DNA of 64,000 bases from CAIWHR01 sp963811685 (lineage in GTDB: Bacteria > Pseudomonadota > Gammaproteobacteria > Burkholderiales > Casimicrobiaceae). The notes under the pieces are model-generated. The model was given only the letters and a program-made list of their open reading frames with translations, searched no databases and was not told the DNA's origin. The stretch spans positions 124,001 to 188,000 of the forward strand of contig CAWESK010000024.1 of NCBI GenBank assembly GCA_963811685.1, given 5' to 3'. The position numbers were made by a program, and so were the translations under genes. Below, piece by piece: positions 38,349-46,625 of the stretch; position 1 is the stretch's first letter; each line of letters begins with the position of its first letter.

Positions 38349-38840
38349 TTAGCGGTACTTTGCATCTTGTTCTCGGTCACGAGCGATCTGCGCCTCGTAG
38401 CGGTCGCCGACGGCAAGCAGCATCTCCTTCGTGTAGTAGAGATCGCCACGCTTCTCGCCGTGATACTCGAGGATGCGCGTCTCGACGATCGAGTCGACGG
38501 GGCAGCTCTCCTCGCAGAAACCGCAGAAGATGCACTTGGTCAGATCGATGTCGTAGCGGGTCGTCCGCCGCGTGCCGTCGGCGCGTTCCTCCGATTCGAT
38601 CGTGATCGCGAGCGCGGGACAGACCGCCTCGCAGAGCTTGCAGGCGATGCAGCGCTCCTCGCCGTTCGGGTACCGGCGCAGCGCATGCAGCCCCCGAAAG
38701 CGCGGGCTCTGCGGCGTTTTCTCCTCGGGGAACTGCACGGTGATCTTGCGCGCGAACATGTGCCGGCCCGTCAGCATGAGGCCGCGCCAGAGCTCGCCCA
38801 GGAGCCAGGTGTTGAGGAAACTGCGCGCGCGCCGGAGCAT
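38349..38840 (-). CDS. nuoI: NADH-quinone oxidoreductase subunit I
   Basis: A 163-residue ferredoxin-like subunit carrying clusters N6a and N6b: CIACKLCEAVCP (about residue 63) and CIFCGFCEESCP (about residue 102). It also has the N-terminal amphipathic helix (LNTWLLGELWRGLMLTGRHMF) and the conserved FRGLHALRRYPNGEERC. The start at 38840 gives the standard length. It passes electrons from NuoG toward the NuoB cluster. Confidence 0.97.
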   Translation of the reverse strand: MLRRARSFLNTWLLGELWRGLMLTGRHMFARKITVQFPEEKTPQSPRFRGLHALRRYPNGEERCIACKLCEAVCPALAITIESEERADGTRRTTRYDIDLTKCIFCGFCEESCPVDSIVETRILEYHGEKRGDLYYTKEMLLAVGDRYEAQIARDREQDAKYR

Positions 38841-38851
38841 CGTTGCCGCCG

Positions 38852-39934
38852 TCAGTGGAAGAGTCCGGCCCAGGGCGTTTGCATCATCACGCCGAGGAAC
38901 ACGATCCACACGAGCGTTACGGGGATGAACACCTTCCAGCCGAGACGCATGATCTGATCATAGCGATAGCGCGGAAACGTCGCCCGTATCCACAGGAAGA
39001 AGAACAGGATGAAGGCCATCTTCCCGAACAGCCACGCCGGCCCGTCACCGAGCGGCGCCGTCCCGCCGATGAGCGGCAGCCACGCCGGAAGCGTCTCGTG
39101 GTTGAGCGCGGGCCACATCGACAGCCAGCCGCCGAGGAACATGACGGAGCACAGCGCCGAGATCAGGATCATGTTCATGTACTCGGCGAGGAAGAACACC
39201 GCGAACGCGACACCCGAATACTCGACGTGGAACCCGGCGACGATCTCGGACTCGCCTTCCGCGACGTCGAACGGATGGCGGTTCGTCTCGGCCACGCCGG
39301 AGACGAGATAGACGACGAAGAGCGGGAACAGGGGCCAGATGTACCAGTAGGCCGCGCCGCCCTCCTGTCCGCGCACGATGCCGGACAGGTTCAGCGTGTT
39401 CGCCGCCATGAGCACGCCGACGAGCGCGAAGCCCATCGCGATCTCGTAGGACACGATCTGCGCCGCCGACCGCAGGCAGCCGAGAAACGCATATTTCGAA
39501 TTCGACGCCCAGCCGGCGAGGATGATGCCGTACACGCCGATCGACGTCATCGCGAGCACGTAGAGAAGCCCCGCGTTGATGTCGGCCAGCACGAAGCCAT
39601 CGGCGAACGGCACCACCGCCCACGCCGCCAGCGCCGGCGCGATCGCGAGGATGGGCGCTGCGAAGAAGAGATACCGATTGGCGCCGGTCGGGAGCACGAT
39701 CTCCTTGAAGACCAGCTTGAAGACATCGGCGAAGGGTTGCAGCAATCCAAGCGGGCCCACGCGGTTCGGCCCGATGCGCACCTGCATCCAGCCGATCACC
39801 TTGCGCTCGGCGAGCGTCAGATACGCGACGGCGAGGATCAGCGGAATCGTGATCGCGACGATCTTGGCGATCGTCCACACGGCGGGCCACGCGGCACCGA
39901 AGAATCCTGCGACGGGGGCGAGCATCGAGTCCAT
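38852..39934 (-). CDS. nuoH: NADH-quinone oxidoreductase subunit H
   Basis: A 360-residue membrane subunit forming part of the quinone chamber. It has eight helices with the signature AERKVIGWMQVRIGPNRVGPLGLLQPFADVFKLVFKE, TSIGVYGIILAGWASNSKYAFLG, and the acidic loop AETNRHPFDVAEGESEIVAGFHVEYSG. The ATG at 39934 is ten bases after the nuoG stop. Normal length; frame intact. Confidence 0.97.
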   Translation of the reverse strand: MDSMLAPVAGFFGAAWPAVWTIAKIVAITIPLILAVAYLTLAERKVIGWMQVRIGPNRVGPLGLLQPFADVFKLVFKEIVLPTGANRYLFFAAPILAIAPALAAWAVVPFADGFVLADINAGLLYVLAMTSIGVYGIILAGWASNSKYAFLGCLRSAAQIVSYEIAMGFALVGVLMAANTLNLSGIVRGQEGGAAYWYIWPLFPLFVVYLVSGVAETNRHPFDVAEGESEIVAGFHVEYSGVAFAVFFLAEYMNMILISALCSVMFLGGWLSMWPALNHETLPAWLPLIGGTAPLGDGPAWLFGKMAFILFFFLWIRATFPRYRYDQIMRLGWKVFIPVTLVWIVFLGVMMQTPWAGLFH

Positions 39935-39944
39935 TAGCAGGCTG

Positions 39945-42275
39945 CTAGGCGCGCTCGACGGTGATCGGCCCGGACAGGCCTTCGAGGCCGCAGGTCGACG
40001 CATGCGCCGCGGCGATGCGGACGACACCCGCCGGCACCGCGCCGTCGACCATCGCGGTCAGCACCGCCTCGCCGCGTCCCTGACGCACCTTGATCGCGGC
40101 GCCGTCGGCGACGCCGATCTGCTGCAGCGTGAGCGCATTCATCCGGGCGCGCGGCGCCCGGGCGTCGGCGGTCTGCTGCAGCGACCGCGCGCGGCGCGCG
40201 AGGGGATCCGCGAAATAGATGGGCACGTCCGCGACGCGTTCGAATCCGTGGCGGGCAGCGGAAGGCGTCGTGATCGCCACGCGCGTGCCGTTCGCGAGCT
40301 TCGCGGCGAGCGCGGACTCGGCGGGAACGAGCTGCGCGCGCACGTCGTCGATCGACTCGAAATCGAACCCGGGCAGGTCGAGCATCGATCCCAGCACGCG
40401 CAGCACCTTCCACGCGGGGCGCGCTTCGCCGTACGGCTTGACGACGCCGTTGAAGCGCTGGACCCGGCCTTCGCAGCTCACGAAGGTTCCCGCCGTCTCC
40501 GTGAACGGCGAGATCGGCAGCAGCACGTCCGCGTAGGGCGTTCCGTGCCGGAAGGGCGACATGACGACGACGAGCTCGGCCTTTTCGAGCGCTGCGCGCG
40601 CCGCCACGGGATTCGCGCAGTCGAATTCGGGCTCGGCGCCGACGACGAGGTACGCCTTGCGCGGGTCGGCCAGCATCGCCTGCGCATCGAGGCCGCCGGA
40701 TTGGGGCAACGCGGCGGCCGCGTAGCCGCCCACGCTGTTCGCCGCTTCCATCAGGCAGCCGAGCTTCGCGCCGGTCAGCTCGGCGAGCGCCTGCGCAAGC
40801 GCCAGCAGCTGCGAAGCGTCGGGATGCTGCTCCGCGCTGTTGCCGAGCAGCACCGCCTTGCGCTCGCCTGAAAGGAGCGACGCGGCAATGACGTTCGCCG
40901 CCGCGGTCGGCTCGATGCCCGCGAGCGTCGGTGGCACGGGCTTGTCCGCGCCGATCGCCGCCGCCACGACGATCTCGGCAAGCGCCTGCGGGAGCAGCGA
41001 CGGCGCGGCGACGAACGAGTGGGTCGCGTGAATCGAAGAATCGTCGTTGACCGAATGGAGGAACGAGATCTGCGCGCCCTTTCGCGCAGCCTGCCGCAGC
41101 CGCTGCGCGATCAGCGGGTGGTCCTTCCGGAGGAAACTGCCGACGACGAGCACGCGGTCGAGCGCGTTGAGGCTCGCCACCGGCATGCCGAGCCAGGGAA
41201 TGCCCGTTCCCTGGCCGTCGCCGCGGAAATCGGTCTGCCGCAGCCGGAAGTCGATGTTGTCCGAACCGAGCCCGCGCGCAAGCTGTGCCGCAAGCGCCAT
41301 TTCCTCGAGCGTCGAGTGCGGCGACACGAGCGTGCCGAGTTGCGCGCCGCCATGCTTCGCGACGGTGCGGCGGAGGCCGTCGGCGACACGCGTCAGCGCC
41401 GTCTGCCAGTCGACGGGCTTCCACTCGCCGCCTTCCTGGATCATCGGCGTATCGAGGCGGTCCTCGCTGCCGAGCGCCTCGTAGGAGAACCGGTCCTTGT
41501 CGGAGATCCAGCATTCGTTGACCGCTTCGTTCTCGAGCGGCAGCACGCGCATCACGCTGTCGCCCTTGACCTGGACGACGAGATTGCTGCCGAGCGCGTC
41601 GTGCGGCGAGATCGACTTGCGGCGCGAGAGCTCCCATGTGCGGGCCGCGTAGCGGAACGGCTTCGACGTCAGCGCGCCCACGGGGCAGATGTCGATCATG
41701 TTGCCGGAAAGCTCCGAATCGACGGTCTTGCCGACAAAGGAGACGATCTCGGCGTGCTCGCTGCGTCCGATCATCCCGAGCTCCATCACGCCGGCGATCT
41801 CCTGTCCGAAGCGCACGCAGCGGGTGCACTGGATGCAGCGCGCCATCTCCTCGGCGGCGACGAGCGGCCCGAGATTCTTGTGAAACACGACGCGCTTCTC
41901 TTCCGTGTACCGCGAGGACGACGGCCCATAGCCGACGGCGAGATCCTGCAGCTGGCACTCGCCGCCCTGGTCGCAGATCGGGCAGTCGAGCGGATGGTTG
42001 ATCAACAGGAACTCCATCACCGACTTCTGCGCGGTGACGGCGAGCTCCGAGGCCGTCCACACCTTCATTCCCTCGGCCGCGGGCGTGGCGCACGCGGGCA
42101 TCGGCTTCGGGGCCTTCTCGACCTGCACGAGGCACATCCGGCAGTTGGCGGCGATCGAGAGCTTCTTGTGATAGCAGAAATGCGGGACGTAAATGCCGAG
42201 CGCGTGCGCGGCATCCATCACCGTGCTTCCCGGGGCGACCTCCACCTTGCGACCGTCGATTTCCAGATTGAGCAT
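39945..42275 (-). CDS. nuoG: NADH-quinone oxidoreductase subunit G
   Basis: A 776-residue iron-sulfur subunit. The N-terminal 2Fe-2S ferredoxin has GIYVPHFCYHKKLSIAANCRMCLVQVE and a last Cys in PACATP. HxxxCxxCxxxxxC-type ligands (NHPLDCPICDQGGECQLQD) and 4Fe-4S motifs (CIQCTRCVRFGQE; DICPVGALTSKPF) follow. The molybdopterin oxidoreductase-like domain (about 220-690) is catalytically empty in this family. The ATG at 42275 is just after nuoF. Frame intact over 2.3 kb. Confidence 0.97.
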   Translation of the reverse strand: MLNLEIDGRKVEVAPGSTVMDAAHALGIYVPHFCYHKKLSIAANCRMCLVQVEKAPKPMPACATPAAEGMKVWTASELAVTAQKSVMEFLLINHPLDCPICDQGGECQLQDLAVGYGPSSSRYTEEKRVVFHKNLGPLVAAEEMARCIQCTRCVRFGQEIAGVMELGMIGRSEHAEIVSFVGKTVDSELSGNMIDICPVGALTSKPFRYAARTWELSRRKSISPHDALGSNLVVQVKGDSVMRVLPLENEAVNECWISDKDRFSYEALGSEDRLDTPMIQEGGEWKPVDWQTALTRVADGLRRTVAKHGGAQLGTLVSPHSTLEEMALAAQLARGLGSDNIDFRLRQTDFRGDGQGTGIPWLGMPVASLNALDRVLVVGSFLRKDHPLIAQRLRQAARKGAQISFLHSVNDDSSIHATHSFVAAPSLLPQALAEIVVAAAIGADKPVPPTLAGIEPTAAANVIAASLLSGERKAVLLGNSAEQHPDASQLLALAQALAELTGAKLGCLMEAANSVGGYAAAALPQSGGLDAQAMLADPRKAYLVVGAEPEFDCANPVAARAALEKAELVVVMSPFRHGTPYADVLLPISPFTETAGTFVSCEGRVQRFNGVVKPYGEARPAWKVLRVLGSMLDLPGFDFESIDDVRAQLVPAESALAAKLANGTRVAITTPSAARHGFERVADVPIYFADPLARRARSLQQTADARAPRARMNALTLQQIGVADGAAIKVRQGRGEAVLTAMVDGAVPAGVVRIAAAHASTCGLEGLSGPITVERA

Positions 42276-42280
42276 GACGT

Positions 42281-43585
42281 TTAGCTGTACGGCGCGACGA
42301 CGCAGCGCCCGTGATCGATGTGGTGCTGGAATTCGTCGCGGAAGTGCTTGATGAAGCTTTTCACCGGCAGCGCGGCGGCGTCCCCGAGCGCACAGATCGT
42401 GCGGCCGGCGATGTTGTCGGCAACCGAGGTCAGCAGGTCGAGGTCCTCGTTGCGGCCCTTGCCGTGCTCGATTCGGTCGACGACGCGCCACAGCCAGCCC
42501 GTCCCCTCGCGGCAGGGCGTGCACTGGCCGCAGGATTCCTCATAGTAGAAATAGGAAAGGCGCAGCAGCGACTTCACCATGCAGCGCGTATCGTCCATCA
42601 CGATGACCGCCCCCGAGCCCAGCATCGATCCCGCCTTGGCGATCGAGTCGTAATCCATGTCGGTCGCCATCATCACGTCGGCGGGGAGGACCGGCATCGA
42701 GGAGCCCCCCGGTATCACGGCCTTCAACGTGCGGCCTTCGCGCAGGCCGCCCGCCATTTCCAGCAGCGTGGCGAACGGCGTGCCCAGCTTCACTTCGAAG
42801 TTGCCGGGGCGGCGCACGTCGCCGGACACCGAGAATATCTTGGTGCCGCCGTTGTTGGGGCGACCGAGATTGAGAAAGGCTTCGCCGCCGTTGCGGACGA
42901 TCCACGGCACCGCCGCGAAGGTTTCCGTGTTGTTGATCGTCGTCGGCTTGCCGTAGAGACCGAAGCTCGCCGGAAACGGCGGCTTGAACCGCGGCTGGCC
43001 CTTCTTGCCTTCGAGCGATTCGAGGAGCGCCGTCTCCTCGCCGCAGATGTAGGCGCCGTAGCCGTGGTGGTTCTGCAGGTTGAACGAAAAGCCCGAGCCA
43101 AGGATGTCGTCGCCGAGGAACCCGGCGTCGTACGCTTCGGCCAGTGCCTCCTCGCAACGCTCGTAGGTGTCCCAGATTTCGCCGTGGACGTAGTTGAAGC
43201 CGCGCCGGCAGCCCATCGCGTACGCGGCGATCGCCATGCCCTCGATCAGCGCATGCGGGTTGTAGCGCAGAAGATCGCGATCCTTGAACGTGCCGGGCTC
43301 GCCTTCGTCCGAATTGCAGACGAGGTATTTCTCGCCGGCATACTGCTGCGGCATGAAGCTCCACTTGAGCCCGGTCGGAAAGCCCGCGCCGCCACGCCCG
43401 CGGAGCGCCGACTTCTTCACCTCGGCGATGATGTTCGTCGGCGGAGTCTTTTCCGTCAGTATCTTGCGCAGCGCCTCGTAGCCTCCGCGCGCGACGTAAT
43501 CGGCGAGACGCCAGTTGGTGCCCGTGAGGCCCGCCATCAGGATGGCGTCGGGACCGTAGTCGAGGAATTCGCCGGGCGCGTTCAA
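42281..43585 (-). CDS. nuoF: NADH-quinone oxidoreductase subunit F
   Basis: A 434-residue NADH- and FMN-binding subunit: GRGGAGFPTGLKWSFMP (NADH/FMN), NSDEGEPGTFKDRDLL, CGEETALLESLEGKKGQPRFKPPFP, and the N3 cluster ligands SCGQCTPCREGTGW with a later Cys in GRTICALGDAAA. I chose TTG 43585 because it overlaps the nuoE stop (TTGA) and gives the usual N-terminus (LNAPGEFLDYGPDAI). It receives hydride from NADH and passes electrons to NuoE and NuoG. Confidence 0.95.
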   Translation of the reverse strand: MNAPGEFLDYGPDAILMAGLTGTNWRLADYVARGGYEALRKILTEKTPPTNIIAEVKKSALRGRGGAGFPTGLKWSFMPQQYAGEKYLVCNSDEGEPGTFKDRDLLRYNPHALIEGMAIAAYAMGCRRGFNYVHGEIWDTYERCEEALAEAYDAGFLGDDILGSGFSFNLQNHHGYGAYICGEETALLESLEGKKGQPRFKPPFPASFGLYGKPTTINNTETFAAVPWIVRNGGEAFLNLGRPNNGGTKIFSVSGDVRRPGNFEVKLGTPFATLLEMAGGLREGRTLKAVIPGGSSMPVLPADVMMATDMDYDSIAKAGSMLGSGAVIVMDDTRCMVKSLLRLSYFYYEESCGQCTPCREGTGWLWRVVDRIEHGKGRNEDLDLLTSVADNIAGRTICALGDAAALPVKSFIKHFRDEFQHHIDHGRCVVAPYS

Positions 43586-44079
43586 TCCGCGCTCCCGCTT
43601 GCGGCCGCACCGAGCTCGGCGAGCAGCGCGTCCAGCTGTTCGCGGCGCATGAAGCTGCACATCCGCTTGTTGTTGACGAGAAGCACCGGCGCATCGCCGC
43701 AGGCGCCGAAGCATTCGCCTTCGAGCAGCGTGATCCGGCCGTCGGGGGTCGTTTCGCCGAATCCGATGCCGAGGCGCTGCTTGAGATAGTCGGCGGAGGT
43801 CACCGCGTCCTGCAGCGCGCACGGCAGGTTCGTGCAGATCGTGATCTTGTGCTTGCCGGTCGGCTTCACGTTGTACATCGTGTAGAACGTGGCCACCTCG
43901 TACACGGCGACCGGCGGCATGCCGAGGTAGTGCGCGACGAAATCCATCGTCTCGGTCGAGAGCCAGCCATGCTCATCCTGCGCGATCGCGAGCGCCGACA
44001 TTACCGCCGACTGCTTCTGGCCGGGGGGATACTTGGCGATCTCGCGATCGATTTTCGAAAGGGCTTCGGCGGAAAGCAT
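43582..44079 (-). CDS. nuoE: NADH-quinone oxidoreductase subunit E
   Basis: A 165-residue thioredoxin-fold subunit with the N1a 2Fe-2S cluster: Cys in CTNLPCALQ (about residue 82) and in EGECFGACGDAPV (about 123). The helical N-terminus (IDREIAKYPPGQKQSAVMSALAIAQDEHGWLS) is standard. It overlaps nuoF by four bases. Unusually, its upstream neighbour is not nuoD but a DUF4019 gene, 14 bases away. Confidence 0.96.
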   Translation of the reverse strand: MLSAEALSKIDREIAKYPPGQKQSAVMSALAIAQDEHGWLSTETMDFVAHYLGMPPVAVYEVATFYTMYNVKPTGKHKITICTNLPCALQDAVTSADYLKQRLGIGFGETTPDGRITLLEGECFGACGDAPVLLVNNKRMCSFMRREQLDALLAELGAAASGSAD

Positions 44080-44093
44080 GGCGCGTCTCTAGG

Positions 44094-44597
44094 TCAGCGG
44101 TAGAAATAGCCGGCGACGCGCCAGACGTCGCCCGCTTCGATTGTCCAGATGACCTGCTCGCTCAAGTGCTTGCCTTTGGGATACTTGGCCTCGAACTCGA
44201 TGATCGCGTAGTCGCCGGCGGGTGCGCCGGGCAGCTCGTGCGCGCGCGCGAACTTGATCGCGGTGCGCGATTCGAGCTTGCCGAGCGGCTTCCGCGCGGC
44301 GCGCACGTCGGCGATGAAAGCCTCGCGCTTCACGACTGACTGAAGCTGCTTCGACGCCGAATCCCACGCGACGCCCGGTTTGTCGGCGTCCAGAAGCTCC
44401 AGCCATTTCTTTCCCGCCTCGATGGCCTCCTTGTCGTCGCCGAGCGTGGGCTGCGTCGGAGGCGGCTCGGTGGGAGGCGGCTGCGTCGCCGGCGGTGCGG
44501 TTGACGGGGCGGGGGTTGCCGGCGCCTGCGCGAAGGCCGCTCCCGCAAGCGAGAGCAGCGCGAGGATTCCGATCGACAAGGCGACGCGGCGCATCAT
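44094..44597 (-). CDS. DUF4019 secreted protein inserted between nuoD and nuoE
   Basis: A 167-residue exported protein: signal peptide (RVALSIGILALLSLAGAAFAQ), a Pro/Thr-rich linker with repeated PPPTEPPPTQP, then a DUF4019 domain (AGKKWLELLDADKPGVAWDSAS, VRAARKPLGKLESRT, DYAIIEFEAKYPKGKHLSEQVIW and the end WRVAGYFYR). The start ATG at 44597 overlaps the nuoD stop (ATGA), so it is translationally coupled to a complex I core subunit. The domain's role is unknown. Placement suggests a periplasmic assembly or accessory factor, but a chance insertion is equally possible. Confidence 0.85.
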   Translation of the reverse strand: MMRRVALSIGILALLSLAGAAFAQAPATPAPSTAPPATQPPPTEPPPTQPTLGDDKEAIEAGKKWLELLDADKPGVAWDSASKQLQSVVKREAFIADVRAARKPLGKLESRTAIKFARAHELPGAPAGDYAIIEFEAKYPKGKHLSEQVIWTIEAGDVWRVAGYFYR

Positions 44598-45847
44598 CGG
44601 TCGATGCTTCCGAACACGATGTCCTGCGTGCCGATGATCGCGACGATATCGGCGATCATGTGGCCGCGCGACATCTCGTCCAGCGCCGCCAGGTGCACGT
44701 AATCGGGCGGCCGCAGCTTGACGCGATACGGCTTGTTGGCGCCGTCGGAAATGATGTAGACGCCGAACTCGCCTTTCGGATGCTCGATCGCCGCATAGGC
44801 TTCGCCGGGCGGCACGTGCATGCCCTCGCTGAAGAGCTTGAAGTGGTGGATCAGCTCTTCCATGTTGGTCTTCATCGCCTCCCGGGAGGGCGGCGCGACC
44901 TTGTGGTTGCCGGTGATCACCGGACCCGGATTGGCGCGCAGCCAATCGACGCACTGGCGGACGATGCGGTTCGATTGCCGCATCTCCGCGACCCGCACGA
45001 GATACCGGTCGTAGCAGTCGCCGTTGGTGCCGACCGGAATGTCGAAATCCATCCGGTCATAGACCGCGTAAGGCTGCTTCTTGCGCAGGTCCCACGGCAC
45101 GCCCGAGCCGCGCAGCATCGCGCCCGTGAACCCCAGCGCGATCGCGCGCTCGCCCGTCACGACGCCGATGCCCACCGTCCGCTGCTTCCAGATCCGGTTT
45201 TCCGTCAGCAGCGTCTCGTAGTCGTCGACGTAGCCGGGGAAGCGGTTGGTGAAATCCTCGATGAAATCGAGCAGCGAGCCTTGCCGGTTCGCGTTCATCG
45301 CCGTCATTGCGCGCGCGCTGCGCGAGGACTGCGCTGCGTACTGCGGCATGCGGTCGGGCAGGTCGCGATAGACGCCGCCAGGGCGGTAATACGCGGCGTG
45401 CATCCGCGCGCCCGACACCGCCTCGTACATGTCGAGCAGATCCTCGCGCTCGCGGAAGCAATAGAGAAACGTGGTCATCCCGCCGATGTCGAGCGAGTGG
45501 GCGCCGAGCCACAGAAGGTGATTCAGGATCCGCGTGATCTCGTCGAACATCACGCGGATGTACAGCGCGCGCTCGGGCACGTCGACGCCGAGCAGCCGCT
45601 CGATCGCAAGGCAATAGGCATGCTCGTTGCACATCATCGACACGTAGTCGAGCCGGTCCATGTACGGCAGCGACTGCAGGTAGGTCTTGTTCTCGGCCAG
45701 CTTCTCCGTGGCACGGTGGAGCAGCCCGATGTGCGGGTCCGCGCGCGCGATGACTTCGCCGTCGAGCTCGAGCACGAGCCGCAGCACGCCGTGCGCCGCC
45801 GGATGTTGAGGTCCGAAATTCATGGTGTAGTTACGGATTTCAGCCAT
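44594..45847 (-). CDS. nuoD: NADH-quinone oxidoreductase subunit D
   Basis: A 417-residue 49-kDa-type subunit lining the quinone site: NFGPQHPAAHGVLRLVLELDGE (quinone-binding His), LHRATEKLAENKTYLQSLPYMDRLDYV, RPGGVYRDLP and the C-terminal DIVFGSIDR. ATG 45847 is followed by the canonical MAEIRNYTMNF. GAGG, 11 bases upstream, is a possible ribosome-binding site but lies within a 20-bp inverted repeat with the start codon. A second, in-frame copy of the first 11 codons lies 147 bases upstream. Details are under the leader and hairpin features. Confidence 0.97.
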   Translation of the reverse strand: MAEIRNYTMNFGPQHPAAHGVLRLVLELDGEVIARADPHIGLLHRATEKLAENKTYLQSLPYMDRLDYVSMMCNEHAYCLAIERLLGVDVPERALYIRVMFDEITRILNHLLWLGAHSLDIGGMTTFLYCFREREDLLDMYEAVSGARMHAAYYRPGGVYRDLPDRMPQYAAQSSRSARAMTAMNANRQGSLLDFIEDFTNRFPGYVDDYETLLTENRIWKQRTVGIGVVTGERAIALGFTGAMLRGSGVPWDLRKKQPYAVYDRMDFDIPVGTNGDCYDRYLVRVAEMRQSNRIVRQCVDWLRANPGPVITGNHKVAPPSREAMKTNMEELIHHFKLFSEGMHVPPGEAYAAIEHPKGEFGVYIISDGANKPYRVKLRPPDYVHLAALDEMSRGHMIADIVAIIGTQDIVFGSIDR

Positions 45848-45863
45848 GGATTTCGGACCTCAA
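45806..45863 (-). promoter_or_regulatory. Inverted repeat sequestering the nuoD start (possible translational switch)
   Basis: Bases 45806-45825 and 45844-45863 are reverse complements at 19 of 20 positions, with an 18-base loop. In the nuoD message the 5' arm contains the stop codon of the upstream leader frame, the GAGG ribosome-binding site and the start AUG. The 3' arm lies in codons 8-14, beginning with the last two bases of codon 8. If folded, the start would be closed to ribosomes. A ribosome finishing the leader frame at 45860-45862 would open the base of the stem 12 bases before the nuoD AUG. The pairing is seen in the sequence; the switch function is inference. Confidence 0.6.
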
Positions 45864-45880
45864 CGAGCCTTTCTCAGGGC

Positions 45881-45921
45881 CCACAACACGCCGCAAGCGC
45901 ACGCGCAGCGGCTTGTTGCGG
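45881..45921 (-). repeat. Long imperfect hairpin in the nuoD leader
   Basis: On the transcribed strand CCGCAACA (45914-45921) pairs with TGTTGTGG (45881-45888), with one G-U pair. After one mismatch GCCGC pairs with GCGGC, and GCGC with GCGC closes the tip. About seventeen pairs in all. It sits inside the leader frame, directly upstream of the hairpin that covers the nuoD start. Confidence 0.5.
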
Positions 45922-45928
45922 CGGACAC

Positions 45929-45951
45929 TAACATCGGCGAAGGCGATGTTA
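45929..45951 (-). repeat. Short hairpin in the nuoD leader
   Basis: taacatcg (45929-45936) and cgatgtta (45944-45951) form a perfect eight-base stem with a seven-base loop. It is the most AT-rich point of the nuoC-nuoD gap and the first of three stem-loops in the leader. Confidence 0.5.
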
Positions 45952-46025
45952 TGTGGACGGCAAAATTCATGGTGTAGTTGCGAATTTCCGCCATGGACTG
46001 GTTCCGAGATCTCGGTCGCGATGCC

Positions 46026-46625
46026 CTACTTGCTGCTCGCGTACTGATCTTCGCGGATGACCCGCGGCGTGATCTCGCGGGGCTCGATCGACACGGGCTG
46101 GTAGATCACGCGGCCCTGTTCGGGGTCGTAGCGCACCTCGACGTGACCCGACAGCGGGAAATCCTTGCGGAACGGATGCCCGATGAAGCCGTAGTCGGTC
46201 AAGAGGCGCCGCAGGTCGGGATGCCCATTGAAGATGATCCCGTAGAGGTCGAACGCCTCGCGCTCGAACCAGTTCGCCACCGGCCAGATATCGATCGCGG
46301 TCGCGATCACGGGAAACGCATCGTCGGGAACGAACGCGCGCACGCGCACGCGCCAGTTGTTCGCGAGCGAGAGCAGGTGGTAGACGACGGCGAACCGGGG
46401 GCCCTCGCGCGCGCCGTCGCCGTAGGTCGAGTAATCGACGCCGCAAAGATCGACCAGCATCTCGAAACGAAGCTCGGGACGGTCGCGCAGGAGCCGCAGC
46501 GCGCCATCGATCCCGGCGGCCACGACAACGGCGGTGACCTCGCCGTTGGCTACGGTCACGCCCGCGAGCTTGTCGCCGAGCACTGCCGGCAGCGTCGCGG
46601 CAAGGGTTTCGATGCGGGTGGCCAT
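46026..46625 (-). CDS. nuoC: NADH-quinone oxidoreductase subunit C
   Basis: A 199-residue 30-kDa-type subunit: FEMLVDLCGVDYSTYGDGAREGPRFAVVYHLLSL, FPVIATAIDIWPVANWFEREAFDLYGIIFNGHPDLRRLLTDYGFIGHPFRKDFPLSG (the family signature) and the C-terminal VIYQPVSIEPREITPRVIREDQYA. Its ATG overlaps the last base of nuoB. It is separate from nuoD, as is usual outside enterics, but the 178-base gap to nuoD is abnormal. Confidence 0.97.
   Translation of the reverse strand: MATRIETLAATLPAVLGDKLAGVTVANGEVTAVVVAAGIDGALRLLRDRPELRFEMLVDLCGVDYSTYGDGAREGPRFAVVYHLLSLANNWRVRVRAFVPDDAFPVIATAIDIWPVANWFEREAFDLYGIIFNGHPDLRRLLTDYGFIGHPFRKDFPLSGHVEVRYDPEQGRVIYQPVSIEPREITPRVIREDQYASSK

Larger units (their letters stand above)
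45860..45994 (-). other. 44-codon leader reading frame beginning with a duplicated nuoD start
   Basis: The frame begins with the same eleven residues as NuoD (MAEIRNYTMNF), differing at four wobble bases only, then continues with unrelated Cys/Ala/Arg-rich sequence and stops at TGA 45860-45862. It is in frame with nuoD. Rare codons for such a GC-rich genome (ATA, TTA, AGA) occur. The start is 31 bases after the nuoC stop and has only a weak ribosome-binding site; a 12-bp palindrome (ccgagatctcgg, 46004-46015) lies just upstream. It could be a leader peptide or a duplication scar. Confidence 0.5.

Noticed and set aside
45860..45994. The upstream MAEIRNYTMNF ATG as the true nuoD start
   Set aside because: An in-frame TGA at 45860-45862 separates it from nuoD, and homologous NuoD begins at 45847.
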